Shown piece by piece: positions 1-8,205 of a DNA stretch of 64,000 nt. The stretch lies in assembly GCF_024055595.1 (NCBI RefSeq), contig NZ_JAMXOF010000004.1, forward strand, positions 1-64,000, in the 5' to 3' direction. Under the pieces are notes generated by a model, which worked only from the letters and a program-made list of their open reading frames with translations, was not told where the DNA came from and did no database searches. Positions within the stretch are counted from its first letter, which is position 1. The number at the start of each line of letters is the position of its first letter. The stretch comes from Mucilaginibacter aurantiaciroseus (lineage in GTDB: Bacteria > Bacteroidota > Bacteroidia > Sphingobacteriales > Sphingobacteriaceae). The position numbers and the translations under genes were made by a program.

Positions 1-92
1 TCCGCTGCCGTTACGCTGCATAATTTATTCTCTATCTCTTTTAAGAACTTTACGCCTAACCATCTCGGCTCGGCTTTTATGTCGTCGATCAT
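1..92 (-). other. Possible 5' end of a leftward gene, or an rRNA-type leader
   Basis: On the minus strand an ATG at 90-92 opens 30 codons that run off the window without a stop, reading MIDDIKAEPRWLGV and onward. It sits directly downstream of four tandem leftward promoters. I do not recognise the peptide and there is no clear ribosome binding site. A run of closely spaced strong promoters is typical of rRNA operons in this phylum, so the same bases could instead be an untranslated rRNA leader. The sequence to the left decides between the two. Confidence 0.3.
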
Positions 93-191
93 TGCGATCT
101 AAACTCTCAATCTTGTGTAGCTTTTGAATTGCTCTAAGCTTAACGTTTTTTTAAAAACCGTTTCTGATTTTTTCCCTTCGTTTTGGGATTG

Positions 192-524
192 CAAAGGTAA
201 AAACCTTTTCTGAATTTGCAAACTTTATTTTTTAATTATTTCGCTTGCTTTTTTCAACGTACAAACCGAAAATTGTTTCCTCTTTAGCGGGCTGCAAAGG
301 TATTAACCTTTGTTGATTTTGCAAACTTTATTTTTTAATATTTTAAAGTTGCTTTTCAATGTACAACCGCAATTTCGTTTCCTCTTTTGCGGGCTGCAAA
401 GGTATTAACCTTTGTTGATTTTGCAAACTTTATTTTCAAATAAATGTTGTGCTATACTTTCAGAGAACGTCCCGCTATTTCGTTTGCGGGTTGCAAAGGT
501 ACGCACTAATTTTACTTACGCAAA
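192..524 (-). promoter_or_regulatory. Array of four tandem leftward promoters
   Basis: Four copies of the Bacteroidota primary-sigma promoter face left. The -7 elements (minus-strand TACCTTTG) are at 192-199, 295-302, 397-404 and 494-501. The matching -33 TTTG elements are at 219-222, 322-325, 424-427 and 521-524. Every copy has exactly 19 bases between elements. The copies are 97 to 103 bases apart, and the sequence around copies 2 and 3 is repeated almost exactly, including a GCGGGCTGCAAAGG block. Such stacking implies very high transcription of whatever lies left of base 1. Confidence 0.85.
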
Positions 525-914
525 TGGTTTGATGCTTTTATTGATAGTGTAGTTTTAACACACTGTAAATGAAGCAGAAAAAATGCAGTGTATTTAAAAA
601 AAGCACGCCTTTGGATGCAGCGAGGGGTGTTTTAAATAGATTTTTGAGCTTAAAACATTTTTTGAGAAATATTAATTTTGGCTGGTAGAGTGCATTCTAT
701 AGCTGCTAGGTGCTTAAATGATCATTTACATACCCAATTGCAACAAACTTATACGTAGTAACAAGTTTAAAAAACCATCGCTTGTTTGGCATTTAGTCGT
801 TATAAGGTTTCAGAATGCTGAGGATAGCAGCCTTTACTCATAATAGATTACTTCCCTCTTATAGCAATGATGGAAAGAAAGTGATTACTGCACTATCCGT
901 CAATATGGATACCG

Positions 915-965
915 TCCGTTGGCTAACGGATAAGGCCTGCGAAGTATGATCCGTTGGCTAACGGA
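915..965. repeat. Two copies of a 16-base hairpin
   Basis: TCCGTTGGCTAACGGA occurs at 915-930 and again at 950-965, 35 bases apart. Each copy folds on itself with TCCGTT pairing with AACGGA around a GGCT loop. Function unknown; it could be a structured RNA end or a protein-binding site. Confidence 0.75.
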
Positions 966-1066
966 CCGGACCGCTTCTATCAGCGGCAACGCCATAATAT
1001 AAAAACAAAAGCACCGGCAAAAGCTATGCCTATATACTATATAATATAAGCCCCACAATGCATACC

Positions 1067-1106
1067 TATATATACTATATAAACGCATTACTATATAGTA
1101 TATATA
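1067..1106. repeat. 14-base AT-rich inverted repeat
   Basis: TATATATACTATAT at 1067-1080 is perfectly complementary to ATATAGTATATATA at 1093-1106, with a 12-base loop. A related TATATACTATATAATATA run lies just upstream at about 1031. It could extrude as a cruciform. No gene overlaps it. Confidence 0.75.
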
Positions 1107-1241
1107 AGCAGCTGTTATCCGGCTATAGATTTCATGCCACGGGCATCCCTCACCGTGCCTAACGTTAAAAGATGTTAAATACTTACCTTATATATATAAG
1201 GAGCGGTTTTGTCGTTATATATTCGTCCTCTAAATAAATAA

Positions 1242-1272
1242 TTGACTGATTTATAATATTCAACTATCTTTG
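1242..1272 (+). promoter_or_regulatory. Promoter of bamD
   Basis: TTGA at 1242-1245, 19 bases, then TATCTTTG at 1265-1272 fits the TTTG-N19-TAnnTTTG consensus. The bamD ATG begins only four bases after the -7 element, so the transcript would be almost or fully leaderless. Confidence 0.65.
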
Positions 1273-1276
1273 CAAA

Positions 1277-2212
1277 ATGTTTAAAAAACAACTACTCATA
1301 TTTTCGGGCGTAATGTTCCTGCTTATTGTTACGCTTGGCAGTTGTAAAAGCAAGTACGAAAAGTTAAAAGCAAGTAACGATAACGCTAAAAAATACCAGG
1401 AGGCCGTTAAGTTTTACAATAAAAAAGACTACACAAAAGCCCTTGGCTTATTTGAAGACCTGGTAACCCGTTACCGTGGCCGTGCCGAGGCTGAGGATCT
1501 GTTTTACTATTATGCATATACTAACTATAAGCTTAAGGATTATACATCGGCAAGGTTCCACTTTAAAACGTTTGCAGATACTTATCCATCGAGCCCGCGT
1601 GCCGAGGAGTGCCGCTTTATTGCTGCTTACTGTTTTTACCTCGATTCGCCTATCTACTCGTTAGACCAGGAGAACACTACCAAGGCTATTGAATCGTTAC
1701 AGTTGTTTATTAACCTTTACCCTAAAAGCGACCGTGTTACGGAGGCGAGCAAGCTAATCCAAAACTTACGCGATAAGCTGGAGCAAAAATCATACGCTAA
1801 CTCTAAGTTATATTTAACCATTGGCGATTATCAATCGGCAGCTATTGCGTTTGGTAATACCCTGCGCGATTACCCGGATACGAAGTATGCCGAGGAACTT
1901 GAGTTTTTGACCATACGTGCGCAATACGAATTTGCTAAAGTTAGTTTTGAGCGTAAACAACCTGAACGTTACGACCTGGCGATAAGCTCCGCCGATCAGT
2001 TTATTGAAAAATACCCGGCAAGCAAGTTTTTACCGGATGCTAATAATTACAAGAAGAACAGCCAGGCAGGCATAGAAAGAGCTAAACGTGTATTGGCCGA
2101 GGCAAGCATCGACTCAAAAACGGCCGAGAAATTAGCAAAAAAAGATACGACCACGAAGGCCGGCCAACCTACGTCAATTAAGGACAGACATAATCAGAAA
2201 ATACCATATTAA
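1277..2212 (+). CDS. bamD: Outer membrane assembly lipoprotein BamD
   Basis: BamD is the essential lipoprotein that works with BamA to fold beta-barrel proteins into the outer membrane. The 311-residue product starts with a lipoprotein signal peptide ending in a LGSC lipobox (Cys23). Helical TPR-like repeats follow, with repeated YxxAxxxFxxLxxxYP patterns at about residues 45-130 and 180-260, as in BamD/YfiO. The C-terminal 35 residues are charged and probably disordered. It is first in a same-strand run with rpoZ 15 bases downstream, the usual Bacteroidota order. The ATG is fixed by the signal peptide, although the promoter -7 box ends four bases before it. Confidence 0.93.
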   Translation: MFKKQLLIFSGVMFLLIVTLGSCKSKYEKLKASNDNAKKYQEAVKFYNKKDYTKALGLFEDLVTRYRGRAEAEDLFYYYAYTNYKLKDYTSARFHFKTFADTYPSSPRAEECRFIAAYCFYLDSPIYSLDQENTTKAIESLQLFINLYPKSDRVTEASKLIQNLRDKLEQKSYANSKLYLTIGDYQSAAIAFGNTLRDYPDTKYAEELEFLTIRAQYEFAKVSFERKQPERYDLAISSADQFIEKYPASKFLPDANNYKKNSQAGIERAKRVLAEASIDSKTAEKLAKKDTTTKAGQPTSIKDRHNQKIPY

Positions 2213-2227
2213 TAACAGATAAAAGAC

Positions 2228-2572
2228 ATGAACGTTAACAACCCAACTAACAAGCCAGCTGTAGCAAGCAGTACAGTTACCCGTGACCTGCGTGAACTGG
2301 ATGTGAAAACCGACAATATATACGAGTCGTTGGTAATTATGTCAAAAAGGGCAAACCAGATCTCAAACAACATAAAAGAAGAGTTGCACCAAAAACTTTC
2401 TGAGTTTGCATCGGCTAACGATAACCTTGAAGAGGTGTTTGAAAACCGCGAGCAAATTGAGATATCTAAATACTACGAAAAATTACCTAAACCTACTTTG
2501 GTAGCTATACAGGAATTTTTAGATAACAAAATTTACTACCGCAACCCGGCTAAAGAAGTAAGAGATTTGTAG
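2228..2572 (+). CDS. rpoZ: DNA-directed RNA polymerase omega subunit, Bacteroidota type
   Basis: Omega is the small RNA polymerase subunit that chaperones assembly of the beta' subunit. The 114-residue product has the conserved core NIYESLVIMSKRANQI at about residues 30-45, the omega signature in which the AxxRAxQI pattern packs on beta'. The C-terminal part with YYEKLPKPTLVAIQEF is specific to the Bacteroidota form. It follows bamD and precedes coaBC, a conserved neighbourhood. A hairpin with a U-rich tail follows its stop codon. Confidence 0.9.
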   Translation: MNVNNPTNKPAVASSTVTRDLRELDVKTDNIYESLVIMSKRANQISNNIKEELHQKLSEFASANDNLEEVFENREQIEISKYYEKLPKPTLVAIQEFLDNKIYYRNPAKEVRDL

Positions 2573-2600
2573 CTATACGCCTACGGGATCACACATGTTA

Positions 2601-2636
2601 AGCCTCTATCATATCGATGGGGGCTTTATTTGTTTA
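2601..2636 (+). terminator. Probable terminator after rpoZ
   Basis: AGCCTCTATC at 2601-2610 can pair with GATGGGGGCT at 2616-2625 using two G-U pairs, followed by a T-rich run (TTATTTGTTT). This may partly separate bamD-rpoZ from coaBC. Confidence 0.55.
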
Positions 2637-2697
2637 ATAACGTTGGCTAATTTATATATTTGGTTTTTATTCTCCCTTTAGGGGGATGGGAAGTTAT

Positions 2698-3900
2698 ATG
2701 CTTGAAGGTAAAAAGATTGTTTTAGGGGTTTGCGGGAGTATTGCGGCATACAAATCGGCAACCCTAGTGAGGCTGCTGGTTAAGGCCGGTGCGCAGGTGC
2801 AGGTAGTGATGACGCCCGATGCCACTAACTTTATTACCCCTCTTACGCTGTCTACCCTATCTAAACGCCCTGTATATTCAGACTATTTTAAAGCCGAGAC
2901 CGGCGAGTGGAACAACCATGTAGAACTTGGGCTTTGGGCTGATGTAATGATATTAGCGCCGGCAAGTGCCAATACTATGGCTAAAATGGCTACGGGCTTG
3001 GTTGATAACTTGCTTACCGCGGTATACCTATCGGCCAAGTGCCCTGTATACTTTGCACCCGCTATGGACCTGGATATGTGGAAACATAATAGTACTCAGC
3101 ATAACATTACCGAACTGAAGGGCTTCGGAAATATCCTAATCCCGCCGGGAAGCGGGGAACTGGCAAGTGGCCTTCACGGCGAAGGCCGTATGGCCGAGCC
3201 GGAAGTGATAGTAGCTTTCCTGGCGGAGGATATCAGAAAGAAACTCCCCTTATTTGGCAAACAAATCCTGGTTACAGCCGGCCCTACTTACGAAGCTATA
3301 GATCCCGTACGTTTTATAGGCAACCATTCATCAGGTAAAATGGGGTTCGCTTTGGCAGATGAACTGGCTTTGCTTGGCGCGGATGTTACTTTAGTAGCCG
3401 GGCCAACCGCGCAAGCAAGCAAATACCAAAGCATTAAACGGATAAACGTAACCAGCGCGGCAGATATGCTTCAGGAGTGTTTAGCCTATTTCCCGGCAGC
3501 TAACGCCTGCGTAATGTGTGCCGCCGTGGCAGACTATACGCCTGTTACTGTTGCAGAACAAAAGATAAAAAAACACGACTATGGCTTTAACATCGAACTA
3601 AAAAAAACGACGGATATACTAAAAACCCTTGGCGCGCAAAAGTGCGAAGGGCAAATATTGGTAGGTTTTGCATTGGAAACCGAGCATGAAGAAGAGTATG
3701 CCATTGGTAAACTACAAAAGAAAAACCTGGATCTTATTGTGCTAAATTCGTTAAATGATGCCGGGGCGGGCTTTAAAAGCGACACTAATAAAGTAACTTT
3801 GATAGACCGCGACCTCAATAAAACCAGCTATGATCTTAAAAACAAGGCCGAGGTGGCCCATGATATTTGCGTTAAGCTTACCCAACTGCTAAAAAAATGA
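2698..3900 (+). CDS. coaBC: Bifunctional phosphopantothenoylcysteine decarboxylase / phosphopantothenate-cysteine ligase
   Basis: CoaBC makes 4'-phosphopantetheine on the route to coenzyme A: the C-terminal CoaB half ligates cysteine to phosphopantothenate and the N-terminal CoaC half decarboxylates the product on FMN. The CoaC half shows GSIAAYK, the HVELGLWAD histidine motif, PASANT and PAMDLDMW. The CoaB half begins near residue 185 with ITAGPT-like LVTAGPTYE and carries GNHSSGKMG and AAVADYTP. I place the start at 2698 (MLEGKKIVLG) rather than the in-frame ATG at 2686, because 2671-2690 looks like part of a dispersed C/G-rich repeat and the family begins near MLEGK. The stop overlaps the next gene by four bases (ATGA), indicating translational coupling. 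Confidence 0.93.
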   Translation: MLEGKKIVLGVCGSIAAYKSATLVRLLVKAGAQVQVVMTPDATNFITPLTLSTLSKRPVYSDYFKAETGEWNNHVELGLWADVMILAPASANTMAKMATGLVDNLLTAVYLSAKCPVYFAPAMDLDMWKHNSTQHNITELKGFGNILIPPGSGELASGLHGEGRMAEPEVIVAFLAEDIRKKLPLFGKQILVTAGPTYEAIDPVRFIGNHSSGKMGFALADELALLGADVTLVAGPTAQASKYQSIKRINVTSAADMLQECLAYFPAANACVMCAAVADYTPVTVAEQKIKKHDYGFNIELKKTTDILKTLGAQKCEGQILVGFALETEHEEEYAIGKLQKKNLDLIVLNSLNDAGAGFKSDTNKVTLIDRDLNKTSYDLKNKAEVAHDICVKLTQLLKK

Positions 3901-4793
3901 AGATATATATAACCCTTGCCGTGTTATTTTTTATCTGCTGCGCTGCACATGCCCAGGATTTGAACGCTCGTGTAAAGGTTGTTGCCCCCAAAATACAGGT
4001 TACCAACAAGCGCGCCTTGCAAATCCTGCAAACCGCCATGAAAGATTTCCTGAACGGCCGTAAGTGGAGCACCGATGAAATTGCCCCGAAAGAACGTATA
4101 GACTGCAATTTTGTATTAAATATTACCGCCTGGGACGGCAGCAGCACCTTTAGCGGCGAGCTGCAGGTACAATCGTCAAGGCCCGTATTTAATTCTACTT
4201 ACACCGCTACGCTTGTTAATATTAATGACAAGGACTTTGATTTTACCTATACCGAAGGCCAGACCATTGACTATAGCGATCAGAATTTTCAGAGTAACTT
4301 AAGCTCTGTAATGGCGTTTTACGCATACATTATTGTGGGGATGGATTACGATTCGTTCTCTAAATACGGAGGTACACAGTACTTTGCAAATGCCCAAACT
4401 ATTGCCATTAACGCGCAAACAACATCTTTTAAAGGCTGGAAAGCGTTCGACAATAACCTTAGCCGTTATTGGCTGGTAGAGAACCTGAACAATAAAATAT
4501 ATAGCAATCTGCGCGAGTTTATCTATAACTATCACCGAAACGGACTGGATATTATGGCAGATAATGCCAGTAAAGGCCGCAAATACATCGGCAGTATATT
4601 ACCGGTGCTAAACCAGATAGATCGTAAGCGGTTAGGCTCCTACTTCCCGCTGGCTTTTTTTACAGCTAAAAATGCAGAGTTTGTTTCCATACTCAGCAAT
4701 GCTTCACCGCAGGACAGGATGCAGGCGATGAATATCCTTTCCCTTGCCGACCCGGCAAATGGCGGTAAATATCAAAGTTTGAAGGCAAGGTAA
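3897..4793 (+). CDS. DUF4835 family secreted protein, PorD-type (type IX secretion associated)
   Basis: The 298-residue product has a signal peptide (about residues 1-19, ending AHAQ) and then a soluble domain with no further membrane segment. The sequence matches the Bacteroidota DUF4835 family, which lies next to coaBC and recN in many genomes and has been named PorD for its link to the type IX secretion system. It starts within the coaBC stop codon. I recognise the family from overall pattern and location, not from catalytic residues; the PorD role is from family knowledge. A large type IX-type substrate is present at the right end of this window, which fits the system being in use. Confidence 0.75.
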   Translation: MKIYITLAVLFFICCAAHAQDLNARVKVVAPKIQVTNKRALQILQTAMKDFLNGRKWSTDEIAPKERIDCNFVLNITAWDGSSTFSGELQVQSSRPVFNSTYTATLVNINDKDFDFTYTEGQTIDYSDQNFQSNLSSVMAFYAYIIVGMDYDSFSKYGGTQYFANAQTIAINAQTTSFKGWKAFDNNLSRYWLVENLNNKIYSNLREFIYNYHRNGLDIMADNASKGRKYIGSILPVLNQIDRKRLGSYFPLAFFTAKNAEFVSILSNASPQDRMQAMNILSLADPANGGKYQSLKAR

Positions 4794-4808
4794 ATACCAA
4801 GCAGTATG

Positions 4809-5396
4809 TTATGCTAATTGCTTAAGGTAGTTTTTAAACTCCTGCAAAAATATGTTATAACACGATGATCCCATAGCTTTACCCATATTACGGATGCCGC
4901 TGTAACCGGCCACTACAAAGCAGGCCACGTACTCCGGGTTAACATCCTGGCGAATCTGTTTTAACGCTTTGCCCTGGTTAATGTTTTCTTTGATCGCATC
5001 CTGCCAATGATTGGTAAGTTTTAAAAGTCCTTTTTTAAAATCTTCGTTAAGGGGCGACATTTCTTCTATTAAATTAACCGCTGGGCAACCGTACTTGGCA
5101 CGCAGGAACGGAACTTTCAATAACACCACCCGCATCATTTCATGGATATCATTTATCGGGTCTTTAGCATCAAGCAATGGTTTCACCAACGACGCATACA
5201 TACCGGGATAAATTATCTCGTTGATCATCGCCAACCCCATTTCATCCTTATTTTTAAAATGGTAAAAAAACGCCCCCTTGGTAACTTTAGTTGTCTCTAA
5301 AATATTATCAATACTCGTAGCCTGGTACCCCTGCTTATAAATAAGTTCGAAGGATTTGGTCAGAATCATATTACGTGTATTGGCAGCTTTAGACAT
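4809..5396 (-). CDS. TetR/AcrR family transcriptional regulator
   Basis: A 195-residue repressor of the TetR type. The N-terminal helix-turn-helix (about residues 5-50) reads TRNMILTKSFELIYKQGY, then TSIDNIL and TKGAFFYHFKNKDEM, the classic TetR recognition-helix pattern. The C-terminal domain (about 75-190) would bind a ligand. It is divergent from recJ. A perfect GGTATGT-N7-ACATACC dyad lies 15 bases upstream over its own -7 element, so it very probably represses itself. No efflux or enzyme gene adjoins it, so the ligand and other targets are unknown. Confidence 0.9.
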   Translation of the reverse strand: MSKAANTRNMILTKSFELIYKQGYQATSIDNILETTKVTKGAFFYHFKNKDEMGLAMINEIIYPGMYASLVKPLLDAKDPINDIHEMMRVVLLKVPFLRAKYGCPAVNLIEEMSPLNEDFKKGLLKLTNHWQDAIKENINQGKALKQIRQDVNPEYVACFVVAGYSGIRNMGKAMGSSCYNIFLQEFKNYLKQLA

Positions 5397-5410
5397 TTTA
5401 AATACTGATT

Positions 5411-5431
5411 GGTATGTAACACAAACATACC
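5411..5431 (-). promoter_or_regulatory. TetR-family operator over the regulator's own promoter
   Basis: GGTATGT (5411-5417) and ACATACC (5425-5431) form a perfect dyad with a 7-base spacer. The minus-strand -7 element TATGTTTG (5422-5429, TAnnTTTG) lies inside it, so a bound repressor would block the promoter. The regulator's ATG starts 15 bases away. Confidence 0.7.
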
Positions 5432-5466
5432 GGTTAGTTATATTGCTTCCTAATTTATTTTAGATT

Positions 5467-5558
5467 TGTCTGAACTAGAATTAAAGAATTTATAGAATTA
5501 TCAGGCAGCTTATACCCAAACTTCAAAAAATTCGTTAATTCTCGAAATTCGGGTTCAA
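5467..5558. repeat. Dispersed TGTCTGAAC-type intergenic repeat
   Basis: The element begins TGTCTGAACTAGAATT and ends AATTCGGGTTCAAAC, so its ends are imperfect inverted repeats. The interior is A/T-rich with repeated AGAATT/GAATT blocks. A clearly related, longer copy lies at 17990-18126. Both sit in the gap between divergent genes. Confidence 0.6.
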
Positions 5559-5600
5559 ACGAATTAACTATCTTTACTCTTTTTAAGCGACAGATTATTT

Positions 5601-7382
5601 ATGGCTAAACTTTGGGTATTAAAAGATACGGCAAATGCGGTTACAGTAAAGGAACTTGCTGCCGGGCTTAACATAAACCCGGTTTTGTCGGCCCTGTTGG
5701 CACAACGTGGCATCAGCAATTTTGATGAGGCCAAATACTTCTTCCGCCCTACTGAGCTGCACCTGCATGATCCTTTCCTGATGCAGGATATGGAAAAAGC
5801 CATCGAACGGATAGAGCAAGCCATCGCCAAAAATGAAAAGATCTTAATTTATGGCGATTATGATGTAGATGGCACAACTGCGGTTGCACTTACCTACAGC
5901 TTTTTCGAGAAGCTCCATAAAAATATAGAATACTATATTCCCGATAGGTACAAAGAAGGTTATGGCATCTCAACCCAGGGTATTGATTATGCTGCCGAGA
6001 ATGGCTTCAGTTTAATTATCGCGCTGGATTGTGGTATTAAGTCTGTAGATAAAATTGTTTACGCAAATACGCTGGGAGTAGACTTTATCATTTGCGACCA
6101 CCACTTGCCCGGCGCGCAATTACCTGCTGCTGTAGCTGTTCTCGACCCAAAAAGATCTGATTGCGGCTATCCATATAAAGAATTATCCGGCGCAGGCATC
6201 GGCTTTAAGCTAATCCAGGCCTGGATGGAAAAGAACGACCTGCCATTTGAGGGTGTTGCCGAATACCTCGACCTTGTAGCCATCAGCATCGCCTGCGACA
6301 TTGTGCATGTTACCGGCGAGAACCGCGTACTTGCATATTTAGGGCTGAAAAAGATCAACGAAAACCCATGCATGGGTGTAAAAACCCTAATGCAGGTTGC
6401 AGGCCGTGGCAGTACATATACAATCAGCGATGTGGTATTTTTATTAGGCCCGCGCATCAACGCTGCCGGCCGAATAGATGATGCCAAGCACGCGGTTGAA
6501 CTGTTGATAGCCTGCCACGAAGATGCCGCCAAAGAAAAAGGCGATATGATCAACATCCGCAATACCGAACGGAAAGGCCACGACCAGCAAATTACCGACG
6601 AGGCGCTGAGCATGATAGATAACGACGAGGTGATGATAGCCCGAAAATCTACGGTAGTATTTAATGAGGACTGGCACAAAGGCGTTATTGGTATCGTTGC
6701 ATCGCGCCTTACAGAAAAATATTACCGCCCAACTGTAGTACTAACCCGCTCTAACGGACATGTGGCAGGTTCGGCACGTTCTGTTTTGGGGTATGACCTT
6801 TACGAGGCGCTTTGCGGATGCAGCGATCTACTTATTCAGTTTGGCGGACATAAGTATGCGGCGGGGTTAACCATGCACCCTGAAAATGTACCAGCCTTTA
6901 TCGAAAAGTTTGAAAAAGTGGTTGGCTCGACCATTACCGACGAGCAACTGATACAACAGATAAGCATCGATGCCGAGATAGAATTAAAGGATATCGACTC
7001 TAAATTCTTCAGGATACTTGGCCAGTTTGCGCCCTTTGGCCCGGAGAATATGTCGCCGGTGTTCCTCAGTAAAAATGTGTATGTTAGCGGTAATGCATGT
7101 TTAGTTGGCAGTGCACACGTTAAAATGTTTGTGATGCAACCGGGCTCGGCAGCATTTAGCAGCATCGCCTTTAACCAGGGCGAGTTGCTTCCTCAATTAA
7201 AACCGGGCGTACCATTTGACATTTGTTACAGCATAGAAGAGAACGTATGGCGCGAGCAACGCACCATACAATTAAATATAAAGGGGATTATGCCTGCCCA
7301 CCCCTCCCCGGCAGGGAGGGCTTTGAAAAGCAATATTAAGTCTCCCCTGCCGGGGGAGGTTGAGGGGGCTTATGATACTTAG
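5601..7382 (+). CDS. recJ: Single-stranded-DNA-specific exonuclease RecJ
   Basis: RecJ is a 5'-3' exonuclease acting on single-stranded DNA in recombination and repair. The DHH-family metal motifs are visible: DYDVDGTTA near residue 88, CDHH near 166, and later [11 protein letters not shown] of the DHHA1 domain near residue 420. The conserved protein ends around LNIKGI, near residue 563. The last 30 residues ([10 protein letters not shown] and onward) are translated from a C/G-rich inverted repeat (7298-7369), a dispersed intergenic element. The stop overlaps the lptB start by 11 bases. The insertion has apparently extended RecJ without disrupting it. Confidence 0.94.
   Translation: MAKLWVLKDTANAVTVKELAAGLNINPVLSALLAQRGISNFDEAKYFFRPTELHLHDPFLMQDMEKAIERIEQAIAKNEKILIYGDYDVDGTTAVALTYSFFEKLHKNIEYYIPDRYKEGYGISTQGIDYAAENGFSLIIALDCGIKSVDKIVYANTLGVDFIICDHHLPGAQLPAAVAVLDPKRSDCGYPYKELSGAGIGFKLIQAWMEKNDLPFEGVAEYLDLVAISIACDIVHVTGENRVLAYLGLKKINENPCMGVKTLMQVAGRGSTYTISDVVFLLGPRINAAGRIDDAKHAVELLIACHEDAAKEKGDMINIRNTERKGHDQQITDEALSMIDNDEVMIARKSTVVFNEDWHKGVIGIVASRLTEKYYRPTVVLTRSNGHVAGSARSVLGYDLYEALCGCSDLLIQFGGHKYAAGLTMHPENVPAFIEKFEKVVGSTITDEQLIQQISIDAEIELKDIDSKFFRILGQFAPFGPENMSPVFLSKNVYVSGNACLVGSAHVKMFVMQPGSAAFSSIAFNQGELLPQLKPGVPFDICYSIEENVWREQRTIQLNIKGIMPAHPSPAGRALKSNIKSPLPGEVEGAYDT
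7298..7369. repeat. C/G-rich palindromic element at the recJ-lptB junction
   Basis: CCCCTCCCCGGCAGGGAGGG and, about 30 bases on, CTCCCCTGCCGGGGGAGG form inverted arms around an A/T-rich centre (CTTTGAAAAGCAATATTAAG). The same architecture, including the TTTGAAAG core, recurs at 16127-16208. It is translated as the extra RecJ tail and ends just before the lptB start codon. Confidence 0.7.
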
Positions 7383-8112
7383 AGCAGAGAACTTAATAAA
7401 AAAATATAAGCAGCGCGCTGTTGTAAACGACGTTACCTTTAACGTTGCGCAGGGCGAAATTGTGGGTTTACTCGGGCCAAATGGTGCCGGTAAAACCACA
7501 TCGTTTTACATGATCGTGGGTTTGATAAAACCTAACGAGGGCAAGATCTTCCTGGATGACCAGGACATCACTACCGACCCGATGTACCGCCGCGCGCAAA
7601 AAGGTATTGGTTACCTCGCGCAGGAAGCCTCGATTTTTCGCAAGCTTTCTGTAGAAGATAATATTAAGGCAGTGTTGGAGATGGGTAAAATGCCCAAGGA
7701 TAAACAACAGGTTAAGCTGGAGGAGCTGATAGACGAGTTTAGTCTTCATAAGGTACGCCGTAATCGTGGCGACCTGCTATCTGGTGGTGAACGCCGCCGT
7801 ACCGAGATTGCCCGTGCCCTTGCTGCCGAGCCAAACTTTATCCTGCTGGATGAGCCATTTGCAGGGGTTGACCCTATAGCGGTTGAAGAGATCCAAGCGA
7901 TGGTTGCCAAGTTGAGGCATCGCAACATCGGCATCCTGATCACTGACCACAATGTGCAGGAAACGCTGTCTATTACTGATCGTGCTTACCTGCTTTTTGA
8001 AGGCAAGATCTTAGAATCTGGTGTACCGGAAGTATTGGCCGATAACGAGATGGTGCGTAAGGTTTACCTGGGCGCCAACTTTGTATTGAAAAGAAAAACA
8101 TTCCCGCAGTAA
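7372..8112 (+). CDS. lptB: LPS export ABC transporter ATP-binding protein LptB
   Basis: LptB is the cytoplasmic ATPase that powers lipopolysaccharide extraction from the inner membrane with LptF and LptG. From the ATG at 7372 ([12 protein letters not shown]) the product is 246 residues. It has Walker A GPNGAGKT at 35-42, the signature [12 protein letters not shown], Walker [13 protein letters not shown] and the H-loop ITDHNV. The [12 protein letters not shown] and FAGVDP wording is typical of LptB rather than other ABC ATPases. A TTG start four codons upstream lies in the repeat and is unlikely. The permease genes are not in this window. Confidence 0.94.
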   Translation: MILRAENLIKKYKQRAVVNDVTFNVAQGEIVGLLGPNGAGKTTSFYMIVGLIKPNEGKIFLDDQDITTDPMYRRAQKGIGYLAQEASIFRKLSVEDNIKAVLEMGKMPKDKQQVKLEELIDEFSLHKVRRNRGDLLSGGERRRTEIARALAAEPNFILLDEPFAGVDPIAVEEIQAMVAKLRHRNIGILITDHNVQETLSITDRAYLLFEGKILESGVPEVLADNEMVRKVYLGANFVLKRKTFPQ

Positions 8113-8205
8113 TTGATTATTTTAGAAGTTAATAGTTGATGGTTCACGGATTATAGTAGGACTATTGCTATGAACTATCAACCTTGATCTATTAGCAAAA
8201 AACTT

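Larger units (their letters stand above)
525..1240. other. Gene-free spacer of about 700 bases
   Basis: No convincing coding sequence is visible on either strand. A 62-codon minus-strand frame at 900-1088 runs through low-complexity palindromes and is not credible. The stretch contains two copies of a 16-base hairpin (915-930, 950-965) and a long AT-rich inverted repeat (1067-1106). It separates the leftward promoter array from bamD on the right. Confidence 0.7.

Noticed and set aside
900..1088. 62-codon minus-strand frame in the left spacer
   Set aside because: It runs through palindromic AT-rich sequence, has repetitive Tyr/Ile content and no ribosome site or family resemblance.
6167..6679. 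170-codon minus-strand frame inside recJ
   Set aside because: It is a shadow of recJ, whose motifs are all on the plus strand; similar shadows over ettA, clpC and gcvP were also dropped.
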